From Gammaproteobacteria bacterium (GTDB lineage Bacteria; Pseudomonadota; Gammaproteobacteria; Poriferisulfidales; Poriferisulfidaceae), in contig JAPOXW010000010.1 in the NCBI GenBank assembly GCA_026706895.1, forward strand, positions 1-51,341: 51,341 nucleotides of DNA, read 5' to 3'. Positions 1-8,945 of this stretch are shown here, piece after piece. Under the pieces are notes generated by a model. It was not told the origin of the DNA and did not search any database. It worked only from the letters and a program-made list of their open reading frames with translations. Numbering within the stretch: position 1 is the stretch's first letter; each line of letters opens with the position of its first letter. The position numbers were made by a program, and so were the translations under genes.

Positions 1-1
1 C

Positions 2-55
2 GCCGAGGGGCGCGCGGAAGACCGCATCGAAATCCAGCTCCAGGGGCGCTGGTAG
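2..55 (+). CDS. 3' end of an upstream gene, possibly OmpA-family
   Basis: An open frame enters from the left edge and ends at TAG 53-55. The 17 visible residues include GRAEDRIEIQL. This resembles the conserved end of OmpA/MotB C-terminal peptidoglycan-binding domains, which usually read GRAxNRRVEI. Too little is present to name the gene, and the assignment rests on this one motif. Confidence 0.4.
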   Translation, partial: AEGRAEDRIEIQLQGRW

Positions 56-121
56 GGGGGCCAGAGCCGAAACCGACCTCCGTACGCGGGAAGTCGCAAC
101 GGCAGCCATGACCGGGGCATA

Positions 122-127
122 TATAAT
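122..127 (+). promoter_or_regulatory. Probable -10 element of the coxB promoter
   Basis: A perfect TATAAT lies 48 bp before the ATG at 176. No good -35 hexamer stands 16-18 bp upstream, so the promoter is weak or needs an activator. Transcription would start near 134. That excludes the GTG at 128 as the coxB start and supports ATG 176. Confidence 0.4.
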
Positions 128-175
128 GTGGGTTCAAGTTCGCGATTTCAGACGAAACACGCCCGCTTTCTACAC

Positions 176-1003
176 ATGCCGGAAAGAATCCGTCGGTTGC
201 TGCCGAATTTAAAATCCGTTCTGAACCTTCGCCGCCTCGCGGCCGGGGCTATTCTGTTGCCCTTCGCAAGCGCCGCACTGGCCGGCTGGGACACCCTCAA
301 CATGCCGGTCGGTGTCACCGAAGTCAGCCGCATCGTCTATGACCTGCACATGCTGATCTTCTGGATCTGCGTGGTTATCGGCATCGTGGTATTCGGCGCC
401 ATGTTCTATTCCATCCTGATGCACCGGAAATCCCGCGGCGTGACCGCTGCGACGTTCCACGAAAGCACGACCGTGGAAGTAATCTGGACAGTCATCCCCT
501 TCATCATCCTGGTCGCCATGGCGGTTCCGGCGACGGCCACCCTGATCAAGATGGAGGATTCCGGCCAATCCGAGATGACGATCAAGATCACCGGCTACCA
601 GTGGCTGTGGCGTTACGACTATCTGGACCACGATTTCGGTTTTTACTCGTTCCTCTCGACTTCGCGCGATTCGATCCGCGATAGGGCGGAAAAGGGCGAA
701 CACTACCTGCTGGAAGTCGACCGACCCCTGGTCATCCCGACCAACACGAAAATCCGCATGCTGATCACCGCCAACGACGTGATCCATGCCTGGTGGGTGC
801 CGGATCTCGCCCTCAAGCGGGACGCCATACCGGGTTTCATCAACGAACTGTGGACCCAGATCGATGATCCCGGTGTCTACCGGGGCCAATGCGCCGAACT
901 ATGCGGCCGCGACCATGGCTTTATGCCGATAGAGGTCCATGCCGTGCCCCCTGACGAATACCGCGCCTGGGTCGAGAAGCAGACCGCCGGCGTAGCCGAA
1001 TAA
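176..1003 (+). CDS. coxB: Cytochrome c oxidase subunit II (aa3 type)
   Basis: This subunit accepts electrons from cytochrome c at its dinuclear CuA centre and passes them to subunit I. The protein has 275 residues from ATG 176. It shows an N-terminal signal-like hydrophobic segment, two transmembrane helices (roughly residues 55-80 and 95-120) and a periplasmic cupredoxin domain. CuA ligands are visible as H204, C239, C243, H247 and M250, in VIHAWW and CAELCGRDHGFM. There is no fused cytochrome c domain at the C-terminus, so an external cytochrome c donor is expected. An in-frame GTG at 128 would add 16 residues but lies inside the likely promoter. coxA follows after 14 bp, in the usual order. 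Confidence 0.95.
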   Translation: MPERIRRLLPNLKSVLNLRRLAAGAILLPFASAALAGWDTLNMPVGVTEVSRIVYDLHMLIFWICVVIGIVVFGAMFYSILMHRKSRGVTAATFHESTTVEVIWTVIPFIILVAMAVPATATLIKMEDSGQSEMTIKITGYQWLWRYDYLDHDFGFYSFLSTSRDSIRDRAEKGEHYLLEVDRPLVIPTNTKIRMLITANDVIHAWWVPDLALKRDAIPGFINELWTQIDDPGVYRGQCAELCGRDHGFMPIEVHAVPPDEYRAWVEKQTAGVAE

Positions 1004-1017
1004 CCTACGGAGCCGAC

Positions 1018-2595
1018 ATGAGCGAAATCGCCGCCGCGCACGACGACCATCACGATTACCATCCCAGCGGCCTGTGGCGCTGGGTGACCACGACCAATCA
1101 CAAGGACATTGGCACGCTGTACCTGTGGCTGGCCATGATCATGTTCTTCATCGGCGGCGCGATGGCGCTGGTGATCCGCACCGAGTTGTTCTCACCGGGC
1201 CTGCAATTCGTCGATCCCCAGTTCTTCAACTCGATGACCACGCTGCACGCGCTGGTCATGATCTTCGGCGTGGTGATGCCCGCTTTCACCGGTCTGGCCA
1301 ACTGGCAGATCCCCCTGATGGTCGGCGCGACCGACATGGCCCTGCCGCGCCTCAACAACTGGAGTTTCTGGATCCTGCCGTTCGCATTCGCCATGCTGCT
1401 GTCGACCATGTTCATGGACGGCGGCGGCCCGGCCGGCGGCTGGACCCTGTATCCCCCGCTCACCCTGCAGACCGGCAACGCCCTGCCGTTCGTCATCTTC
1501 TCGATCCACTTCATGGGCATGTCCTCCATCATGGGCGCGATCAACATCATCGCCACCATCGTCAACATGCGTGCGCCGGGCATGCACATGATGAAGATGC
1601 CCCTGTTCGTTTGGACCTGGTTGATCACCGCCTTCCTGCTGATCGCCGTGATGCCGGTGCTGGCAGGCGGCGTCACCATGCTGCTGACTGACAAGTTCTT
1701 CGGGACCAGTTTCTTCAACGCGGCCGGCGGCGGCGACCCGGTCATGTTCCAGCATATCTTCTGGTTCTTCGGCCATCCGGAAGTCTACATCCTGATCCTG
1801 CCTTCGTTCGGGGTGGTGTCCAGCATCCTGCCGACCTTCTCCCGTAAGCCGCTGTTCGGCTACAGTTCGATGGTCTACGCCACCGCTTCGATCGCTTTCC
1901 TGTCATTCGTCGTGTGGGCGCACCACATGTTCACGGTCGGCATGCCACTGGCCGGCGAATTGTTCTTTATGTTCGCCACCATGCTGATCGCCGTGCCGAC
2001 TGGCGTTAAGGTCTTCAACTGGGTCGCCACCATGTGGCGAGGCTCAATGACGTTCGAGACCCCGATGCTGTTCGCCATCGGCTTTATCATCATGTTCACC
2101 ATAGGCGGGTTCTCCGGTCTGATGCTGGCGATTGTGCCGGCGGACTTCCAGTATCACGATTCCTATTTCGTGGTCGCCCACTTCCACTACGTCCTGGTCC
2201 CCGGATCGATCTTCGCGATCATGGCGGCGGTCTACTACTGGCTGCCTAAATGGACTGGAAACCACTACCCGGAACGCCTGGGCAAATGGCACTTCTGGCT
2301 GTCCACCATCTTCGTCAACCTGACTTTCTTCCCGATGCACTTTGTCGGTCTCGCCGGCATGCCGCGACGCATCCCCGACTACGCGCTTCAGTTCGCCGAC
2401 TACAACATGCTGGCCTCGGTCGGCGCATTCGGCTTCGGTTTCGCGCAGTTGCTGTTCCTGTACATCGTGGTGGTGACCATCCGGGGAGGAGAGAAAGCCA
2501 CGGACCAGGTCTGGGAAGGTGCGGAAGGGCTGGAGTGGACCTTGCCGTCCCCGCCGCCCTACCATAGTTTCACCACCCCGCCGGTGGTTCGATGA
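1018..2595 (+). CDS. coxA: Cytochrome c oxidase subunit I
   Basis: This is the catalytic proton-pumping subunit that holds heme a and the heme a3-CuB centre where O2 is reduced to water. The 525 residues match the family length of about 530 and contain about twelve hydrophobic helices. Visible ligands are H77 and H390 for heme a, H388 for heme a3, and H253, H302 and H303 for CuB. The HPEVY motif (253-257) carries the tyrosine that is cross-linked to histidine in this family. The stop codon overlaps the start of the next small gene, so translation is probably coupled. Confidence 0.97.
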   Translation: MSEIAAAHDDHHDYHPSGLWRWVTTTNHKDIGTLYLWLAMIMFFIGGAMALVIRTELFSPGLQFVDPQFFNSMTTLHALVMIFGVVMPAFTGLANWQIPLMVGATDMALPRLNNWSFWILPFAFAMLLSTMFMDGGGPAGGWTLYPPLTLQTGNALPFVIFSIHFMGMSSIMGAINIIATIVNMRAPGMHMMKMPLFVWTWLITAFLLIAVMPVLAGGVTMLLTDKFFGTSFFNAAGGGDPVMFQHIFWFFGHPEVYILILPSFGVVSSILPTFSRKPLFGYSSMVYATASIAFLSFVVWAHHMFTVGMPLAGELFFMFATMLIAVPTGVKVFNWVATMWRGSMTFETPMLFAIGFIIMFTIGGFSGLMLAIVPADFQYHDSYFVVAHFHYVLVPGSIFAIMAAVYYWLPKWTGNHYPERLGKWHFWLSTIFVNLTFFPMHFVGLAGMPRRIPDYALQFADYNMLASVGAFGFGFAQLLFLYIVVVTIRGGEKATDQVWEGAEGLEWTLPSPPPYHSFTTPPVVR

Positions 2596-2708
2596 CCCAG
2601 CCCCGGACGCCCGAGCGCCGTGCCGCAATACGGACCGCCTGGATCGTAGCAATTGTCGCCATGACAATCTACGTGGGCTTCTACTTCCTAGTGGGAACTG
2701 CAGGATGA
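2592..2708 (+). CDS. Cytochrome oxidase small assembly protein
   Basis: This 38-residue frame starts at an ATG that overlaps the coxA stop (ATGA) and ends in TGA overlapping the ctaG start (ATGA). It has a basic N-terminus (RTPERR) followed by a single transmembrane helix, about residues 16-36, ending GFYFLVGTAG. Small single-helix proteins occur at exactly this place, between coxA and ctaG, in many beta- and gammaproteobacteria and are annotated as oxidase small assembly proteins. Its role here is inferred from position and shape. Confidence 0.7.
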   Translation: MTQPRTPERRAAIRTAWIVAIVAMTIYVGFYFLVGTAG

Positions 2709-3253
2709 AACGTCCTCCCCGTCGAACGGCGATCCGGCTGGCGGCAGTCTGCGTGCTGATGCTGGGTTTCTCTTATGCGCTGGTTCCGCTTTACGATGCC
2801 CTGTGCGACCTCACCGGGCTGTCCGGGTCGACCAGCAATCTGACTCAGGCAATGGCCACCGCACCTGAGACTGAAACCGTTGCCGAACGTCAAGTCACGC
2901 TGCAGTTCGTTGCGAACGTCGATCACTCCATGCCTTGGGACATCCGCCCGGACCAGTTCGAGATGAAAATCCGGCCCGGCCAGACCTACCAGACCGTATT
3001 CCATGCATACAACCGCACCGCACGAGCCATGACCGGTCAGGCTGTCCCCAGTGTCGCCCCGCAAATGGCGGCCCCGCACCTCATCAAGCAGGAATGCTTC
3101 TGTTTCACCAGCCAACCGCTTGATGCCGGGGAAAGCGTTGAAATGCCTTTGATTTTCAAGGTCAGCGAACGCCTGCCCGAAACCATTGGAACCCTGACCC
3201 TGTCGTACACCTTCTTTGACGTCTCTCAAACTTCCGGGACCCAATCAGGCTAA
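2705..3253 (+). CDS. ctaG: Cytochrome c oxidase assembly protein CtaG (Cox11 family)
   Basis: CtaG delivers copper to CuB of subunit I. The protein has 182 residues: one N-terminal membrane anchor (about 8-30) and a periplasmic immunoglobulin-like domain. The copper-binding signature CFCF is present in QECFCFTSQPL, and the conserved cysteine after the membrane helix is in ALCDLTG. ATG 2705 is chosen because it overlaps the preceding small gene by 4 bp and gives the usual family length. A longer frame upstream would run through coxA coding sequence. coxC follows 5 bp downstream. Confidence 0.93.
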   Translation: MKRPPRRTAIRLAAVCVLMLGFSYALVPLYDALCDLTGLSGSTSNLTQAMATAPETETVAERQVTLQFVANVDHSMPWDIRPDQFEMKIRPGQTYQTVFHAYNRTARAMTGQAVPSVAPQMAAPHLIKQECFCFTSQPLDAGESVEMPLIFKVSERLPETIGTLTLSYTFFDVSQTSGTQSG

Positions 3254-3258
3254 CCCTC

Positions 3259-4128
3259 ATGTCGGACTCTACGCTCTACTACATTCCCGAACCCAGCCAC
3301 TGGCCGATTGTCGGCTCTGTCGGCCTGTTCACCACCCTGATCGGCGCTGCGCTGATGATGCTGGACTCGGCAATTGGCTCTTGGCTTCTGGCGGCCGGCA
3401 TCCTGATCGTGGTGCTCATGATGTTCGGCTGGTTCGGCACCGTGATCGGCGAGAGCGAGAGTGAAACCTACAACGCACAGGTCGATTTGTCGTTCCGCTG
3501 GGGGATGTTCTGGTTCATCTTCTCGGAGGTCATGTTCTTCGCCGCCTTCTTCGGCGCCCTCTACTACGCCCGCCAGTACTCGTTGCCATGGCTTGGGGGC
3601 GAGGGTCCCGGCATACTGACCAACTCTTATCTGTGGCAAGGCTATGAGGCCCTGTGGCCCTATACCGCGAACGGCCCGGGCGAGGTCGGCGGCGCATTCA
3701 CCCACATGGGCGCTTGGGGCCTGCCTGCAATCAACACGCTGATTTTGCTGACCAGCGGCGGCACGGTCACCTGGGCACACCATGCCCTCAAGGCTGGGCA
3801 CCGGGGGCAATTGATCGCGGGACTGTTCCTGACCGTGGCGCTAGGGTTCCTCTTCATCGCGCTGCAGGCGCTCGAGTATATGCATGCCTTCACGGAACTC
3901 AATCTGAACCTGGGATCAGGCATCTATGGTTCAACCTTTTTCATGCTGACCGGCTTTCACGGCCTTCATGTCACGATTGGGGCCATAATTCTGACCGTCG
4001 TGCTGTTCCGCTGCATTTCCGGGCATTTCACCCCGAACCGACACTTCGCGTTCGAGGCGGCCGCCTGGTACTGGCACTTCGTTGACGTCGTTTGGCTCGG
4101 TCTGTTCGTCTTCGTCTACTGGCTGTAA
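3259..4128 (+). CDS. coxC: Cytochrome c oxidase subunit III
   Basis: Subunit III is a membrane subunit that stabilises the oxidase and its proton uptake. The 289 residues include about seven hydrophobic helices. Family hallmarks are FWFIFSEVMFF in the second third, the HHALKAGHRG segment, and the end AAAWYWHFVDVVWLGLF. It closes the coxB-A-ctaG-C run. The usual next gene (DUF2909-like) is displaced about 3.3 kb downstream by an inserted methyltransferase gene. Confidence 0.96.
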   Translation: MSDSTLYYIPEPSHWPIVGSVGLFTTLIGAALMMLDSAIGSWLLAAGILIVVLMMFGWFGTVIGESESETYNAQVDLSFRWGMFWFIFSEVMFFAAFFGALYYARQYSLPWLGGEGPGILTNSYLWQGYEALWPYTANGPGEVGGAFTHMGAWGLPAINTLILLTSGGTVTWAHHALKAGHRGQLIAGLFLTVALGFLFIALQALEYMHAFTELNLNLGSGIYGSTFFMLTGFHGLHVTIGAIILTVVLFRCISGHFTPNRHFAFEAAAWYWHFVDVVWLGLFVFVYWL

Positions 4129-4394
4129 CGGGAAAAGGCGGAGATATGGCGCGCCATAATCTTTATTCTTCAAATTTTTCTGAGTGCACAAAACCATCGA
4201 TCAAGTCTTCCCCCAGAAAGGCGAATCGAAGAAACTGCAACCCCTGATTGTTCCACCCCTCAACTCACAGCATAAAGCGCACTAAAGCGGGCACACCAGT
4301 CAAGGACTGATATGCTGTAATCAGAGTACCCTGCCAGATTGTTCTGTAGGATTGCCTCACACTATCGCCAAAAAGACAAACGGAATCGGTGATC
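4129..4394. other. A/T-richer intergenic region upstream of the methyltransferase gene
   Basis: The 266 bp after coxC hold a perfect 14-bp palindrome, TATGGCGCGCCATA (4145-4158), followed by a T-rich stretch that might weakly terminate transcription. A short inverted repeat CAGTC-AAG-GACTG lies at 4297-4309. A weak promoter-like pair, TTGTTC (4248-4253) and CATAAA (4271-4276) with 17 bp spacing, could serve the methyltransferase gene. No coding sequence is apparent. Confidence 0.35.
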
Positions 4395-7298
4395 ATGCCC
4401 AAGACTGCGGAGACCGCATTCAATTTCGAATTGGCAAAAGTGCTGAGGAAGAAACATCCACGGTGGTCGGATCGAATCGGGGTAGAACAGACAAACGTCT
4501 TCAGTGAAGCGGCCGGACTGCGGCCTGACATCGTCGTCAACCATCCTGGGGGACTTCCAGTCGGTATTGAGACCGAATATACCCCGGCCGCAACCGTTGA
4601 GCAGGATGCCTGCCAACGTCTCGGAAAAACCCTGAAAGAAACAGGGCAACGCATAGAACAGGCCATCGCCGTACGTATCCCACATGCCTTGGCGAGTGCC
4701 AACCAGAATGACCTTGGAAAAGAAATAGAGAAAGCGGAGTTGCAATTTTGTGTTTTTTCAGGTTACCCGGAAAACCCCAATCGGTGGCCGAAATCCGGTT
4801 GGCTTGAAGGCGGCGTGGACGACCTTGCGTCCTGCATCGAATGGGTGGCACTTTCTGAAAACCAGATTGCCCGTGGCATGGGAATTCTCGAAGAAGGGAT
4901 TGAGCAGGCAGCGAATAGACTGCGTGAGGCCTGTGCCGATGCGCCGGACACACTCAAGTCCATTTCTCATGAACTTCATCAGAAAGACGGAGAACAGACA
5001 TCACGGATGGCGATGGCCATTCTGGCCAACGCGCTGACCTTTCATATCACCATTACAGGCTCCCACGAAATCGAAACGCTGGACCAGCTATGCAACGTCA
5101 ACGGAAAAATCTCAAAGACCCGCATCATCAGAGTCTGGTGGCGCATTCTCAGGGAGATCAACTACTGGCCCATTTTCAGGATTGCCTCTGATGTCCTCGC
5201 CCCCATCCGAAACAACACGGCAAGCGAAATTCTGAGCCTGCTGTCCATCGTCGCGGACAACCTTGTTTCCCTTGGGGCCAACAGCCAGCACGATTTATGT
5301 GGTCGCATGTTTCAGCGGCTCATCATGGACCGGAAATTCCTCGCAACGTTCTACACCTTGCCGACTTCAGCGACCCTACTTGCGGAAATTGCCGTGGCAC
5401 GCCTTGACGTCGACTGGTCAGACAAGAGTGCAGTGGCCGATCTGAAAATCAGTGACTTCGCCTGTGGCACCGGGGCACTGCTCAATTCGGCGTACAAGGC
5501 TGTGCTCTCACGCTACCGACGAAAGGGAAAGGACGACAGGGACATCCACCCCCAGATGATGGAAAGTTCACTGGTGGGCGCAGACATCATGCCAGCCGCA
5601 ACCCACCTGACAGCATCCATGCTTTCAAGCACGCACCCCAGCGTGACTTTCAGAAACACATCAATCGTCACGCTACCTTACGGCAAACAGCCCAAATCCT
5701 CTGGACGTCAAGTCGCAATCGGAGCACTTGACCTGATTGAAGACGAGCAGGCCCTTTCGTTGTTTGGTTCGGGACACGGCACCGGGCAAAAGCGGGTGCG
5801 TGGGGTGGACAGCAGTGACCAAGGGCATGTCGCCATGCTCCACAACGGATTCGACATCGTCATCATGAATCCGCCCTTTACCCGTCCCACGAATCATGAA
5901 AAGACTGATGTGCCCATCCCATCTTTCGCAGGTTTCGACACCGCCAAAGATGAGCAGAGGCTGATGTCGAACCGGCTCAAGCAGATGCGCACGCCGATGA
6001 CGGTGGGAGACGGGAATGCAGGATTGGCCTCGAATTTTATTGATCTTGCCCACGCGAAAGTAAGACCTGGAGGCATTGTTGCGCTAGTCCTCCCTGCGGC
6101 CTTTCTTCAGGGAAGCGCTTGGGCTCCGGCCCGGAGTTTGTTCAGCCAATACTATGAAAATGTCGTCATCGTCAGCATTGCTGCAGTGGGTACGGATGAG
6201 CGCGCATTCTCGGCCGATACTGGTATGGCAGAAGTACTAGTTGTTGCCACCAAGAGATACACGAAAAATGAGTCGGGAACGGTTGCGCTGTTCGTGAATC
6301 TTCTGCAACGCCCGCAGACCATTCTGGAAGCTGCGATGATCGCAAGATCCATTCAGCAGGTCCCGGACGATCCAGCCTTTGCACCGATAACCTTGGGGAA
6401 TGAAGTTGATGCATGCGGGTGCCATATCAAGAGTACGTTGAACGAAACTGGCTGCGCGGGACTGCGCGAGGTCGGTGTGGCACAGGCCGCGATAGGGCTC
6501 ACCCAGAGTGAACTGCGACTGCCCAGGCAACCTGATGCTGTACAACTCCCTTTGACCGCTCTTCAAAAGTTGGGCGATCGAGGGCTTTTGGATCGCGATA
6601 TCAATGGCAAAGAAATCACTGACAAAGGACCTAGAGGCCCGTTTGACATCAAAAAAAGAGACAAGGATTTCGAGACCTATCCCGCCCTATGGAAGCATGA
6701 GGCCACCCAGGAAAAACGGATGATCGTAATTCCGGAGCATGCTGGAGTGGTTCGCCCGAAGTGTAATGGACGTGCCGACGCAGTGTGGGAAAAGACAGCT
6801 TCGTGCTTGCATTTCAATCGAGATTTTCAGATCAACTCGCAACCGCTCACGGCCTGCATGACGCCCGAGCCATCAATAGGAGGTCGTGCCTGGCCCAGCT
6901 TCCTGTGTTCCGACCTGAACTGGGAAAAGCCGCTCATGCTCTGGGCCAATACAACCCTCGGCCTCATCGCATTCTGGTGGGTCGGGACTCGCCAGCAACA
7001 GGGCAGAGCAACACTCACCATCTCAAGGCTGCCAACTCTCACCGTGTTGGATCCACGAAAACTCACAGAAGGACAATTGAGCCATGCGGGTGAAATTTTT
7101 GATCAATTCCATGATCAGGCGTTACGACCTGCCAACGAAGCCTATCAGGACGAAGTGCGGCAAGCGCTTGACCACGCTGTCTTGATTGATCTATTGGGTC
7201 TTCCAGAAGATGTGCTGGAGCCGCTTTCCCTTTTGCGTCGTCAATGGTGCGCCGAACCCTCGGTTCATGGAGGAAAGAGTACGGCCCCTTCAGAATAG
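4395..7298 (+). CDS. Large N6-adenine DNA methyltransferase, possible restriction-modification fusion
   Basis: The 967-residue protein carries an N6-adenine methyltransferase core. Motif I, DFACGTGA, is near residues 354-361, and the catalytic motif IV, NPPF, is near 492-495. An N-terminal segment has PD (44-45) followed by ExE (59-61) in IETEY. That spacing is seen in PD-(D/E)XK nucleases, although the lysine is replaced. A long C-terminal region could hold target recognition. No separate restriction or specificity gene lies beside it. ATG 4395 is preferred to the GTG 6 bp upstream; neither has a strong ribosome site. The gene looks clearly more A/T-rich than its neighbours and splits the oxidase cluster, so transfer is likely. 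It could be a type IIG-like enzyme, a solitary methylase or a defence gene; only the methyltransferase part is sure. Confidence 0.8.
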   Translation: MPKTAETAFNFELAKVLRKKHPRWSDRIGVEQTNVFSEAAGLRPDIVVNHPGGLPVGIETEYTPAATVEQDACQRLGKTLKETGQRIEQAIAVRIPHALASANQNDLGKEIEKAELQFCVFSGYPENPNRWPKSGWLEGGVDDLASCIEWVALSENQIARGMGILEEGIEQAANRLREACADAPDTLKSISHELHQKDGEQTSRMAMAILANALTFHITITGSHEIETLDQLCNVNGKISKTRIIRVWWRILREINYWPIFRIASDVLAPIRNNTASEILSLLSIVADNLVSLGANSQHDLCGRMFQRLIMDRKFLATFYTLPTSATLLAEIAVARLDVDWSDKSAVADLKISDFACGTGALLNSAYKAVLSRYRRKGKDDRDIHPQMMESSLVGADIMPAATHLTASMLSSTHPSVTFRNTSIVTLPYGKQPKSSGRQVAIGALDLIEDEQALSLFGSGHGTGQKRVRGVDSSDQGHVAMLHNGFDIVIMNPPFTRPTNHEKTDVPIPSFAGFDTAKDEQRLMSNRLKQMRTPMTVGDGNAGLASNFIDLAHAKVRPGGIVALVLPAAFLQGSAWAPARSLFSQYYENVVIVSIAAVGTDERAFSADTGMAEVLVVATKRYTKNESGTVALFVNLLQRPQTILEAAMIARSIQQVPDDPAFAPITLGNEVDACGCHIKSTLNETGCAGLREVGVAQAAIGLTQSELRLPRQPDAVQLPLTALQKLGDRGLLDRDINGKEITDKGPRGPFDIKKRDKDFETYPALWKHEATQEKRMIVIPEHAGVVRPKCNGRADAVWEKTASCLHFNRDFQINSQPLTACMTPEPSIGGRAWPSFLCSDLNWEKPLMLWANTTLGLIAFWWVGTRQQQGRATLTISRLPTLTVLDPRKLTEGQLSHAGEIFDQFHDQALRPANEAYQDEVRQALDHAVLIDLLGLPEDVLEPLSLLRRQWCAEPSVHGGKSTAPSE

Positions 7299-7399
7299 AT
7301 GGCCCTGGTAGCGGCAATTCTGGACTTTTACAACCCCAAACTCAAACCTAAACAACACGTTTATTGTGTTCTGTAAATATAAGACCCTAACGGAACGCG

Positions 7400-7609
7400 T
7401 CAAGATCGGGGACGCAATCCATGCGGCTCGATCCAACCCATCCAGCCCGCCAATAGCAACAGCAGAAACAGGCCGATCGACAGGCCAATCCGCCAGGTCA
7501 GCGCCCGCACGGTGCGGTGAGTCGTGCCCCGGTCCCGTACCAGGAACACCAAGGCAGAAAACAGGCTTGCCAGAATCACCAGCAATAGAATAACCACCAG
7601 AAATTTCAT
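7400..7609 (-). CDS. Twin-transmembrane protein, DUF2909-like
   Basis: The protein has 69 residues and two hydrophobic helices (about 2-24 and 38-62) joined by a short basic loop containing VRDRG. Small proteins of this kind sit between coxC and surf1 in many gammaproteobacteria, often on the opposite strand as here. The function is unknown, and a part in oxidase assembly is inferred from position only. Its start lies 21 bp from the surf1 start, so the two genes are divergent. Confidence 0.65.
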   Translation of the reverse strand: MKFLVVILLLVILASLFSALVFLVRDRGTTHRTVRALTWRIGLSIGLFLLLLLAGWMGWIEPHGLRPRS

Positions 7610-7630
7610 CGTGGGTCCAGCCTGACTCTC

Positions 7631-8353
7631 ATGCGTCGATTCCGCCCTTCACTCCTGCTCAGTTTTGCGACCGTCGCGCTGACCGCCATTCTCCTCTCAC
7701 TGGGATTCTGGCAGCTCGAACGAGCCGAACTCCGTCGTACACAAGACGAGTTGAAACAGGAGCGGGCGCAATTGTCCCCCGTTTATATCACATCATTTCC
7801 CGGAGAATCCCTTGAGGAACTGGCCGACCGCCGGGTTCGTCTGCGCGGGCGGTACCTGCCCTGGCAGTTCCTGCTCGACAACCAGATCCATGGCAAGCAG
7901 CCCGGCTATCACGTGCTGAGCCCCTTCGAACTGTCGACCTACGAGCAGGTTGTCCTGATCAACCGGGGATGGGTTCCGGCCGGGGCGGACCGCTCCCGGC
8001 TGCCCCCTGTACCGATACCCACCGAATCCGAAGTCCAGCTCGAGGGAGTCATCTACCTCCCCCAACCCAATCCGTTCACCGACTCGGACCACCTGCTGGA
8101 AGGCCACGGCTGGCCACAAGTGATTCAGGGCATTGATTACCCCCGCCTTGCCGAACGTCTGGGCGAACTTTCGCTCGTCCCTGCCACGGTCCGGCTTGCT
8201 GAAAACCAGCCGCACGGCTATACGCTTGCCTGGCCAAGCCCCCCGATGAGCGCGGAGAAACATACGGCGTATGCGGTCCAATGGTTCGCCATGGCTGCAG
8301 CAGTGGTGATTTTGTTCTTTCTGTATTCCGTACGGCCGATCTTCCGAAGCTGA
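7631..8353 (+). CDS. SURF1 family cytochrome oxidase biogenesis protein
   Basis: SURF1 proteins help insert heme a into oxidase subunit I. The 240 residues fit the family: an N-terminal helix (about 7-24), a periplasmic domain with LRGRYLPWQFLLDNQ and the hallmark VLINRGWVPAG, and a C-terminal helix (about 215-235) after the motif HTAYAVQWFAMA. The stop overlaps the next start by one base (TGATG). It is placed correctly before ctaA and ctaB. Confidence 0.93.
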   Translation: MRRFRPSLLLSFATVALTAILLSLGFWQLERAELRRTQDELKQERAQLSPVYITSFPGESLEELADRRVRLRGRYLPWQFLLDNQIHGKQPGYHVLSPFELSTYEQVVLINRGWVPAGADRSRLPPVPIPTESEVQLEGVIYLPQPNPFTDSDHLLEGHGWPQVIQGIDYPRLAERLGELSLVPATVRLAENQPHGYTLAWPSPPMSAEKHTAYAVQWFAMAAAVVILFFLYSVRPIFRS

Positions 8354-8940
8354 TGTTCCACCTTGGTTCACACCCGGAAGCTCGGCGTCTGCTGCGCTCA
8401 CGCCTTTACCTGATCGGGCTGGTGCTGGCGTTTGCAGGCCCCTTAGTCGCCTCCGTCGTGCTGTACCACAATCCGCAATTGCGCGGGGATGTCGGTGGCG
8501 ACAGCCACGGCTCCCTGATCCTGCCTCCCCAGCCGCTCGGGCGCGACTTGTTCCGGCTTCCCGACCAGCCCCCGCGCTGGACCCTGCTCTACCATGCCCG
8601 CGCCGCAACCTGCAGCCTCGACTGCGAAGCGACCCTGTTCATGATGCGGCAGGTCCATCAGTCCCTGGGCTCCAAGCGCAACCGGGCACAAATCCTGATT
8701 CTGCTCGATCATGCGGAACTGGAGACACCCTACGCAGAAGTACTGAAACGCTTCAAACCGGATCAGGTTCGCATCTCTCCAAAAAGCCCCGATATCGACG
8801 CTCTGGACGACCAGCCCAGCGATACTCTCTTTATCGTCGATCCCCTAGGGAACCTGCTGATGCATTACGACGGTCGGTCCACCTCCCGGGGGATCCTGCG
8901 TGACTTGAAACGTCTCCTGACTGCCTCCCGGATCGGCTGA
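8353..8940 (+). CDS. SCO-like membrane-anchored thiol protein of the oxidase cluster
   Basis: The protein has 195 residues with one N-terminal helix (about 18-38) and a periplasmic domain. A CXXXC motif, CSLDC, is followed later by LFIVDPLGNLLMHY, which resembles the end of the thioredoxin fold in SCO copper chaperones. SCO proteins normally have CxxxCP and a copper-binding histidine; the proline is absent here. Hypothetical proteins sit at this place, between surf1 and ctaA, in Pseudomonas and relatives. A role in copper or thiol handling during CuA assembly is inferred. ATG 8353 overlaps the surf1 stop and is preferred over an upstream in-frame codon inside surf1. Confidence 0.65.
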   Translation: MFHLGSHPEARRLLRSRLYLIGLVLAFAGPLVASVVLYHNPQLRGDVGGDSHGSLILPPQPLGRDLFRLPDQPPRWTLLYHARAATCSLDCEATLFMMRQVHQSLGSKRNRAQILILLDHAELETPYAEVLKRFKPDQVRISPKSPDIDALDDQPSDTLFIVDPLGNLLMHYDGRSTSRGILRDLKRLLTASRIG

Positions 8941-8945
8941 CTCCC

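Noticed and set aside
128-175. GTG start of coxB at 128
   Set aside because: It directly follows a TATAAT and would not be transcribed; the signal peptide begins properly at ATG 176.
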